From Absidia repens (Eukaryota > Mucoromycota > Mucoromycetes > Mucorales > Cunninghamellaceae), in the NCBI GenBank assembly GCA_002105175.1, contig MCGE01000006.1, positions 1,798,001 to 1,862,000 on the forward strand: a stretch of 64,000 nt of DNA, in the 5' to 3' direction. Shown piece after piece: positions 38,725-48,279 of the stretch (positions within the stretch are counted from its first letter, which is position 1; each line of letters opens with the position of its first letter). A program made the translations under genes and the position numbers. The notes beneath the pieces were generated by a model. That model was not told where the DNA came from, ran no database searches, and was given only the letters and a program-made list of their open reading frames with translations.

Positions 38725-41034
38725 ACAATAATAATAATAACATATACTCAATGCATGTAAAGTAGGTTACAAATATTAAAAAAATCAACATAGCACTAAA
38801 GATAGTTGGCATCCAAACCACTTTGACCTAATCTAAACTTGTCAATGGCTTGTTTTTGATTTCCTTCCCCAGCACGTTTTATCAAACCATTGATCCATAT
38901 CCCGCACACGCATATTTATAATACAAAAAAAGAAATACAGTATACCATAGGCGAATATATACATATATATATATATAAATAAATAAAAGGATTTTATTGT
39001 GTAAAAACATAAATAAATAAACAAAAGATAAAAATAAGGAAGAATAATAAATGTACTATACTAAGGCACAAACATATGTAACCAGTCCATCGACGAACAC
39101 AACGATGTAGGTCGGGTACCTCTTGTATCAACCTTATCATGTCCTACTAAACAAAAGACAATTAACGAATTGCTATCAGCATCATGATCATTCATTATGA
39201 TATTCATGATCATTACCTTTATATCATAAGGAGGTGGAGCAGCAACAGAAGCATCAGAAGCAGAAGCAGAAGCAGCGGCAGCCAGAATGTTGAGGAGAGA
39301 AAATCCAGAATGCCAAAATCGAAACTTTTTTGCCTCCCTAGAAACTTGTCAATGACATGAAGTAGTCAGTAGCCCAGCGACGATCTTTTTTTCATAAAAA
39401 AAAAAAGGACTCCCTAATCACCCTTTTTCTTGTGGATAGTAACTGAGAGTTGAGTGGCAATGTTCTATAACGTAGTATTCAATTAAAAGTGGAACAAAAA
39501 AGATTAGTAGATATGATTTGTGTCTATCCTGTTACCTCCTTTTTTTATCTTCAATGCAAATAGGATGCATTTATGTTCTATTTCGGGTGATTCAACTGTT
39601 GTCCATTTTCTTTGTTTTATCTATTTCATTAAATTCAAGCAAATGAGATGGTGAAGTATCATCGTTCTTTTTCTTATCATACTGTACCTGATCTATCGGA
39701 CGGTTTCAAGGGGAGGGGGCTATTCTCCCATGAATATCTTGGGGTAGATCGGTTTTTAATATTCAGTCCATTGCACTATTATAGTAGGAAAAAAAAAAAA
39801 AAAAAAAAGAGAATTAGTCAGTATGAACCACTCTCCTGAGTCCCGCCGTCCTAGCATTTTTTATTTTATTTTTTATCTAATGATGCATGCCAATAGTGCC
39901 TTTTTTTTTTTTAGTAGGTGAGTTCCATCGTAGCATCGTTTGACCATCTATTTTAGTACCTGTCCAAGCAAGCCCAAGCACCGTCGGAGCTCTCTGGGAT
40001 ATTGTGCCTATACCTAGCAGTGCCTATCTTCAACAAACAAAGAAGAAACATGTGTTAACCTTTTGTTTGCCGTACTATTTTTATTTTATTTTTCTTTATT
40101 TACCATTACCGAATAGATGATCTAAGGAGGAAGACGTTTATTTCAGTCGGAGGATGAGCCCTTGCGCGTACGTCAGTTCTAGAAAAAAAAAAAAAAGGAG
40201 ATTGAGACTTCTTGAAAATTGATTCCGTGGCTAGTACAAAGAATGGTGCTGTACCTTCAATGTACTTCCCTTTGCCCGAAAATATTATATTCCAAGCAAT
40301 CATATAGTGTAAATATTTTGAAGCTACCAATATTGTTCAGCGAAAAAACATAAAACCAGAAGGAAGAGAGACAAAAAAAAAAAAAAGAGGTTTCCCAGTT
40401 TTGAAACCCAGCCACATCCGTCCTGCAAGAATTCGCGGTAGTTTGTTACAGGATCGTGCTAAATACGATAATTGCAATGGGGTAAGAACGGTAGATCTAT
40501 ATTTTTTTTTTTTTTTTCTTAAAAAAAAAAATGAATTTTCTGCATATTGGCGGGTTGACATGAAGAACAAAAAGGAGATATTCGCCTGTGTTCGTTTTCT
40601 TTCTGGAGGGATAATGACGAAAAGAATGCTTCTCACCCGCCCCTTTCTAATCGATCTAATGCCTATTTTTTTATTGTCCGTTTCAAGGAGACATTATGAT
40701 CTTCATTTCGCACTAGTATTAGCTTAGTATCGTTTCTCATACCATCACGGTTTATCGATATATATATAATATACATGCAAGTTTACATTTTGCAGGTAGC
40801 ACACACATACCGTACAGTACGTACATGCACATGCTATTGTTGTTGTAGTACAGCAGTATTGACTAGCTCCACCTTTTCATTAAAAACCTTCTCAAAATAA
40901 ACGTGACAGGCGTGATTTTGTAGCAAGGTGTGGTATTCATCATTAGAGTCTTCAGGACGATCGGAGCAACCAAACTGGGCAAGTCTCACTTTACCGGAAA
41001 AGAAAAAAAGATAGGAATAGATAGAGTATGTACA
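37471..41034. other. Intergenic desert, first part
   Basis: 3.5 kb with no supported gene. Holds long T runs (37615-37633, 37749-37764), a (TA)n tract at about 38696-38722 followed by ATA repeats, and Ala/Glu-like GCAGAA repeats near 39250. No conserved ORF, tRNA or transposase motif was recognised on either strand. Confidence 0.5.
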
Positions 41035-42138
41035 GTCTAATGGAGGTCATGATATTTCATAGGGCTTCTGTGCGAGCGACACGATCTAGTCTGACTAATA
41101 TGAATGGCAGAGCGGGAAAGAAAGATGTGTTTCATGTCAAGTGACTTAGAACTGTCAACTAGTCACAGGGTTTCTACGGGTTGGGATAAGACAGGCAAGC
41201 AGACATACATACAGTGTAAACTAGAAGACAATGAAAAAGATTCTATAACGGCGGCTACGCACGCGACACAATCCAAGTATATATATATATATGAATGATT
41301 GAGCAGAAATAGACCATCTTTGATATGAATTAACTAAAGACTACCAACCAATCCCGCCTGAGACTTCAGCGAGAGAAAAAGTCATCATAGTGTATAAAAA
41401 AAGAAAGCCACTGTGTATGTGTGTGTGTGGTAGCTCACTCAGAAAAGCAACTATGATAAGGATATCAATTGTAGTCAAACGAGTCAGAGCAATATGAATG
41501 GACGTTCTTTATTTGAAACAATACAGTCATTCCTAAACTAAAGGGCGCGGAGTTCAGTCTAACAAAGGGATGTAATGGTGGTAGCACGTGCGAGACTATT
41601 GGGGAGATCTGAAGAATAATGAACTTTGATCTAAAGATATAACTGTAAAAAGGGATATAGTACACTGTACAATGAAAAGGCCACAGTGATACCTTATATT
41701 GAGACATGACTCTAGTCAACACTATTCAAAGAAGGTTGATCGCCAGTAAAAGAAAAGGAATCTATTATTCTAATCATAAGAGATACTAATGAGACATATT
41801 TCAATGAAACTAATAAAGAGATATATTTTATTCAGATATAGAGACAAGCTAACACTAAACTAAGCTAATGAAGGCTCCAAAAACCAAACTGATGGTTGTC
41901 CTAAATCCTGAATCCAAAATGAAAGGGTTTCCCCATGCATCTTGTAATCCCTGAGCTGGAAACCCTTCTAAACTAGTCCGGATACACTTCTCGGTCTAAC
42001 ATAACCCCATAGAAGTTGAATGGTGAAGAAAAAAGAAAAAAAAAAAAAAAAAAAAAAAAAGGAAGGAAAGAAGAAAATGAAAACTAAAAAATGTTCTGGG
42101 AGTACATAAATATTTCACGTGGGCGGGATTTAAAATGC
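41035..42138 (+). repeat. Dispersed repeat family, copy C
   Basis: Blocks in family order: GCGAGCGACACGATCTAGTC near 41075, TCAAGTGACTTAGAACTGTCAACTAG near 41137 with a degenerate second unit near 41320-41350, 'ttctttattt' box near 41503, GATATATTTTATTCAGATATAG near 41820, GTTTCCCCATGCATCTTG near 41926, GAAGTTGAATGGTGAAG near 42012, A27 run, and TTTCACGTGGGCGGGATTTAAAAT at 42114-42137. Confidence 0.78.
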
Positions 42139-42227
42139 CTTTATTTTTTTTGTCTCTTGCGAGTGGTCTTTTGTTTGTAATGGATTCAAAAACGCACCAT
42201 TTCTTGTTTTGTCTTCTCTTCTTTTTT

Positions 42228-42269
<42 letters not shown>

Positions 42270-43174
42270 TGGTATCTCTTTTTATAATAGAAAAATGCGA
42301 CCATTCAACAGTGAGTCGCACATATCTCTTTTTACAACAGTCAACCTTGGTGGCATTATGATTCTGTCGTTTTGAACGCGACTCTGCGCCCCATTCAACC
42401 TCAGCAATATTGTAATTCTTTGTTCTCATTGTACCAACCTTCATCATTTAGTAGCGTTACTCTCATATTTTAAAACCAATTACCTCCCCTCATTCAACAC
42501 CTGCAGCATAGTGATTCTCAATTGTTCAAAAACCACCACTGCTATACTACATAGACGCTGTCTTCTTTTACAGCAACCCATCATCGTTTAACAGTGGTAG
42601 CGCAGTGACTTTATTTCCTTTTGAAAACAAGCAACATCCGTGTAACATTGATGGCATGATGGACTTGTTCTCGATGTGGACCAACTTGGAATATGTTAGT
42701 TTACCCCTCGTCCCTTTACAGTAGCATATTATTACTCGCCCCTCCATTATAAAACAGTCTAAAAATTGCCAAAGAATTGCTTGCTCTCTTTAGTTTATCG
42801 TATGTTTTGTCTCTTCCTACAAAAAAAAAAATGTAATCTTTATATACTTTGAAAGAATTCCGTCAATAACTTTATAACGTATTTTACAGTCATCTTTATA
42901 TGATATAGAGAGATTCTAGCTTGGTAAGCTTATCTGATCCTCTTCACTTTTTAGGTCAGGAACCTTCTCCAGCCTTACTTCCCCTCCCACTTAGATACCC
43001 AAGGAACCATTCCTTTAGTATTCTGCTTCCTTATGGTATCATACCACGAAGAAATAAAGTCTTCATGGTGCTACAAAAAAAAAAAGCAAAAAGCAAAACA
43101 AAGTATCACTTTTGATTCGATAAAAGGACAGACTAGGATAAATTTCACGAACAAAGCTTAATCTTACTGAATAT

Positions 43175-43222
<48 letters not shown>

Positions 43223-43249
43223 GGAGAAAGAGAGAGGGTGAGAGAATAT
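42139..43249. repeat. Degenerate ~55-nt tandem units between copies C and D, plus (CAA)n
   Basis: A (CAA)n microsatellite at about 42229-42269 is followed, to about 42700, by loose units CCATTCAACAGTG..GGCAT.ATGATTCTGTC..CTTTTTACAACAG. The same unit type lies beside copy A. A (TA)n(GA)n tract occupies about 43180-43225. No gene. Confidence 0.5.
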
Positions 43250-44412
43250 ACCTAGCGTCAGTATAGGCTACTGTAACGACACGGCCTTAGTCGATTGATA
43301 TAAATGGTGGAGTACAAAATAGTGTCACTTTTCATATCAAGTGACCTAGATCAGCCAACCAGTAACTAAGGGTTCTAGAATACAACATGGAAGATATTTT
43401 CTAACGGCGGTTACACTGACCGTACGAACATGAAAAAAGGAAACTCGTTTTTTTATATATGACATTGTATTAGGCAGAAAGCTGGGGGAGGGATGGAGAA
43501 ATGCTTTACAGTACAATACTGCATAGCGGCGACTGCACTCACGGCATAAACATAAATTCATTAATAATACTTTTGGAGCAAGGATAATAGGGTACGTTTG
43601 AAATGAAGTGACCTAAAATTGTCGATCGATCCCTGAGGTTGGGGAATAGTCATGACGGGGTGAGCGAGGAGGCAGGTGTTTGATATAACACTAATAAAAC
43701 AACTATAATGTAACGACATTTTTCACTGCCTCATAAGTAATACAATGGATAATAAAGTAAAGGTACATATTTTATTTGAAGGAACATAGTATATACGGAA
43801 CACTAAATACGAGCGGTTCAATGTAACAAGGCATTCAAGTGAAGGATCTATAAGAGAGGGCATGAAAGGGGAGGTTGGGCGAGAAACTAATGTGAGGTCT
43901 GAAGAATGGTGAACACTAATCTAAAGGAACAAGTATAAAAATGGAACTATTATATTGTATTATACAAAGCGTAAAATAGACTAAAGGGGTATTTTTCATT
44001 GACGCGTAACAATTGTCAACACTAATCGCAAGCGATGATGGTTGAACAAAAGTGATCTATTGCACAAGACATGAGAAAGACTAATGGAGTATTTTTCATT
44101 GAAAAAACGTAATAAGAGGCATATTTTATTGAGATATAGATACAATCTATGGACATGCTATGATCAAACTAGCTCTAAACTAAGCTAATGGAGGCGCCAA
44201 ATAGCCAACTCATGATGATCCCAAATCCTGCATCCAAAATGAAAGGGTTTCCCCATGCATGTTGTAATCCCTGAGCTGAAAACACTTCTAAACTAGCCCT
44301 GATACTATTCTAGGTCCAACATAACCTTATAGAAGTTGAATGGTGAAGAAATCAAAAAGAAGGGAAAAAAAAATTGGGAGTAAATAAAACTTCACGTGGG
44401 CGGGATTTAAAT
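43250..44412 (+). repeat. Dispersed repeat family, copy D
   Basis: Blocks in family order: GTAACGACACGGCCTTAGTC near 43275, ATCAAGTGACCTAGATCAGCCAACCAGT near 43340, a second AAGTGACCTAAAATTG near 43605, ACATATTTTATTTGAAGGAACATAG near 43765, GGCATATTTTATTGAGATATAG near 44115, GTTTCCCCATGCATGTTG near 44246, AGAAGTTGAATGGTGAAG near 44332 and CTTCACGTGGGCGGGATTTAAAT at 44390-44412. Between its two GACCTA units lies a third partial unit (CTAACGGCGGTTACACTGAC, near 43402). Confidence 0.78.
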
Positions 44413-46117
44413 AGTTCCTGAGGTTGCTCTCGACCTCAGTAAATACAAACAGCAACTGCCACCATTCTACGTTATCGTTAGGTTGGTCCTTGACCCAGCA
44501 TGGAGTCATACGATCTAGTTTAGTTTGTTCGCCGATGTTACTGTAGAATAGTTTGTCAGTCATCATAGAATAAGTTATCCCTCTTATTTGAACTAACTTA
44601 CCTTACGTTTTTGCTCATTTTGTAATAAGTTTGCCTGCCACGCTACATCCTTTGTCCCTCCTACACCTAATAGCGTCGTCTTATGGTATGTGTCATAGTG
44701 CTATTATTAGATTATCCTTAGCATTAACAACGTATTGAAAACAATGTGTTGAGTTGAATAACGCAGCGTAATCATGAAGAAACATCAATACCCCAATTCA
44801 TATATACGTTGATGAATTATGTTAATTTAAAATAGCAAGTAAATTTGAATGGTCATATGTTTACGGGTCCAGTTCTATCTGCCGAGTCTTGTCCTCATGT
44901 TATGTATGCATGTATCCTTCGATCTGCCCAGCCTGGCTGCACGGGCTTTGAAAATCATTTTTAATGAAAGCACAGTTGGGAGTTTTTTTTCATTTTCGTC
45001 AGATGATGGTTTTACTGAGTCGTGCTTATATACATATATCACTCAAAATTCAAGTACACGGATAGTCTGTTTAAATTGTAACGTGCTAACAGTAATGTAT
45101 ATATATACATTATCATGTTGAATAAAAGCAAAAGAGCAAATGTTGAATGGCCATTTATATCATTATGACAACGGGAAGAATCAAAAGTGCTGGGTCGAAG
45201 TTGACGACAAGCGATCTGAAACTCATCATAAAGCACGGGGTGCGTACGGTTAAACAAAGGTGAAGAAAAAAGAGGATCAGATAACAGTGGCATGATTTTT
45301 AACTTTTTCTCAAAAAAAAAAAGAGAAAAAATACATTGTAGTACCAAATGCACAAAGGTTTTCCTATCAATGTACTGTATTGGGTATTGTCGAACATGAT
45401 GGCTATGCTATATGTATATGTCATTTCACTCCCAGTTGTCGTTGACTCATGACTCTCTTTTTGTGGATCTACAATGGAGTCTGTGTGTAAGCGGAATAAA
45501 TATAGAGTTAAGACGTCACGATAAAATATTGCTCACACTTCACACATCCCTATTTATAATACCGTGGTCATATCGGCAACGACGAAAAAAGATAGTTCTT
45601 CTGGTCTGGATTTACCTTGCTTTTTGATTCTTTGAATGAAAATCAAGACTAGACACACTGGTGATGAGTTTTTAGTTGCTTCGCATGGTAAATATTTTAG
45701 ATTAACGTTATTGTCTATCTTTCCTCATTATTTTTAGAATGTTTATTTGTTTGTTGTTGTGATGGAAATAAAATCTTGGCAGGATACGATCATTGCTCTT
45801 TGGTGATGACTCTAGAAAAGTCAAGTGATCACATGAACTTGGTTTGGGATGCGCGGTGGTAGGGAATGGACTTTTTGAAGAATTGGGTTGATGTTGCACA
45901 AACTCATATTTTTTTTGACTTTACGAAAAGGCAAAAATAGCGGGAATTGAAATCATATACTTGACTTTTTTTTCTCGGTCTTCCATTGTCACCAAAAGGA
46001 GTGCGGTAGTCCCTCTTCTTTCTATTTTCCTTTTCCCTTTATTATTTTTACTCAGTTAGTAACTATTTCTCTCTTCATATCACCCAACAACGAAAATTTT
46101 AACCCTTGCTTTATGGA
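44413..46117. other. Intergenic desert, last part
   Basis: No gene supported. Begins with one ~55-nt unit (CAGCAACTGCCACCATTCTACG near 44450). A minus-strand ORF at 45039-45353 has ordinary composition but no recognisable domain. The final 150 bp are a C/T-rich then A-rich leader for the HSF gene. Confidence 0.45.
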
Positions 46118-47550
46118 ATGGAATCTTACCGTCACCCTGATGCTGACTTGACGAATTTTAGTGCTATGAATCCTTCTCTGAACATGATCAATACCACCAC
46201 CACCAATCCTTCATCGAATTTGACCTCAAATAGCACTTCTACGAGTGACAACTGTAACAACAATAAACCAGCTCATACAAATACGTTTGTACACAAATTA
46301 TTCAAGTAAGACAAAGAAACCGAATAAACCAAAATATTCACGTACTTAATTGTTTTACCCCTTATTTTCTTATATAGCATGGTATTGGATGAGCAATATC
46401 AACACCTGATAGCTTGGAACTACACTGGTTCATCATTTATTGTATGCAACATTATGGAATTTTCAAAGGATGTTTTACCCAAGCATTTCAAGCACAATAA
46501 TTTTTCAAGCTTTGTACGACAGCTCAATATGTAAGTCGATTCGTGCAAAACAGCAAAGCAACGCACGGCACATGAATATCAACCCTGACTTTTTTTTTTT
46601 TTTTTTTTTTGACTTTAGGTACGGATTTCACAAAGTCAACAAATCACCAAGGGACATCGTACATTAGCAGAAAATCAGATCTGGGAATTCTCACATACTA
46701 AGTTTTTACGTGGACGAGCAGATTTGTTGGATGATATTAAACGCAAAGCCATGGAAACAGATACAAGGAATCAAACGGATATTCAGTCCCACCTGACTAT
46801 GATGCAAATGACTCAATCCGATATTATTCAACAAATCAATCGATTATTCGAAAACTTTAATCAAGTGGTGAATGAGCTCGCTGATACAAAGAAAAAAATG
46901 GCTTCACAATCTATGATCATCAAACAATTGGCAAATTATATCTCCCAGCAAAATGGAGGTAAATCAATTTTTTTTTTTCTTTTTTTGCGCTTGGGGTTTC
47001 ATTTGGTGGATTGAGAAAATTTCTTATTTTAGGTCAATTACCGGTTGAACTCAATCTTGAAGGTTTATCATTAGAAACCAGCGACACCAATGCTCCATCT
47101 ATATTTGTCACTTCGCATGAATCAACGAACAATAGTAATAATGGTAGTAACAATAGCAGCAATCTCAATATCATTACATCATCAGATCAATACAATTATC
47201 ATCAACAACAACAATATCATCATCATCCCTTCCAACAACAGCATCAATATTCTCCATCACCTGTACCGCCTTCTCCTTTAACTGTACGCACTCAAAGCTC
47301 ACCCCCGAGATCGCCACATTACCAGCAACAATACAATACACACTCACCTATCGTCGGTCTCAGTCCTTTATCGTCCACTTTTGCAACGTCTTTATCGTCG
47401 ACACCCACTGGACTGATGGCTTCCGATGATGACACTCTATATTCTCCACATACACCAACCGATTCCAATAGCAGCAGACCAAACTCTACCGCCACTACCA
47501 CTACAACCGATTATGACCCTACTGTTCTCCATCATCACCAATGTAAATGA
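46118..47550 (+). CDS. Heat-shock-factor-type transcription factor (apparent frameshift in DNA-binding domain)
   Basis: HSF-family regulator. Exons 46118-46305, 46378-46530, 46619-46958, 47033-47550. Start at 46118 (MESYRHPDADL); the frame has no other ATG upstream. The winged-helix domain begins at about residue 58: TFVHKLFNMVLDEQ, IAWNYTGSSFIV, FSKDVLPKHFKHNNFSSF (recognition helix) and VRQLNMYGFHKVNKSPR. It then resumes one frame over with IWEFSHTKFLRGR and DLLDDIKRK, followed by a heptad region (MTQSDIIQQINRLFENFNQVVNEL) for trimerisation and a Ser/His/Gln-rich C-terminal activation-type region. The break lies at GGG 46651-46653; the uncorrected frame stops five codons later. Whether this is HSF1 proper or one of several HSF paralogues in such fungi is unknown. 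Confidence 0.87.
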
Positions 47551-48279
47551 TTATTCCCTTCCCCTTCCACTTCTTCAAATAGTTTAGTGATTATTATTAT
47601 TATTATTATTATTATTAATAGTAGTAGTGGTGTTTAGTCCTTTAATGTTTTATGTAGTCTATATACTTCGTTTTTTTTATTGATGATGAATGCATCAATC
47701 CTATTGTATTTCATACTTTGGTATGAAAGATGCAGGTTTTTTTTTTTTTTATTATATTTAATCTCATGTATTCTATTGTTTTGTCCCTTTTTTTTTTTAT
47801 CCCATGATTCCCCTTCGTTCACCCACTCACTCCTTATATGATCATGTATGTATATGTATTTATTATCAAATCAATCAAAAATAAATCCGCCTTTTCTCTT
47901 TCTCTCTCTTTATCTCTCGCTCTTATTCCTTGAGTTTTATTATTTGACATGATTTTTATAATTACCTATTTACTCACACTTGCCTTTTCTCTCTGATATG
48001 TGCTTGCTCGTCAATCCTATTACCAATGATTTTACACTGACCCATTGACTGCTTTTTCCTGATAAAGTCCGCATTTTTTTTTTTTTGAATTCCATCCATA
48101 TCCCCCCCAGACCTTGATTTTCCCTTTTTTTCCTTTTTTTCCTTCTTTTTTTTTCTATTTTACAAATCTAGTGTCCGTCTTTGGTTGCTCTTTTTTTTTT
48201 TTTTTTTTTCTATTGTGCATATATTTGTCTTTTGTTGCTTTCTTGTTTTTATTTTTTGTCCAACTTTGATGTATATCTT
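47551..48279. other. Intergenic: HSF 3' end and next promoter
   Basis: An (ATT)n microsatellite near 47587-47615, AAAATAAATCC poly(A)-like signal near 47877, and long C/T-rich stretches leading to the next gene. No gene seen. Confidence 0.5.

Noticed and set aside
42290..42700. Short spaced repeats checked as a CRISPR-like array
   Set aside because: Eukaryotic context, units are degenerate and lack unique equal-length spacers; a decayed tandem array instead.
45039..45353. Minus-strand ORF with ordinary amino-acid composition in the desert
   Set aside because: No recognisable domain, no splice partner exon and no initiator context; could be a degraded gene fragment but not supportable.
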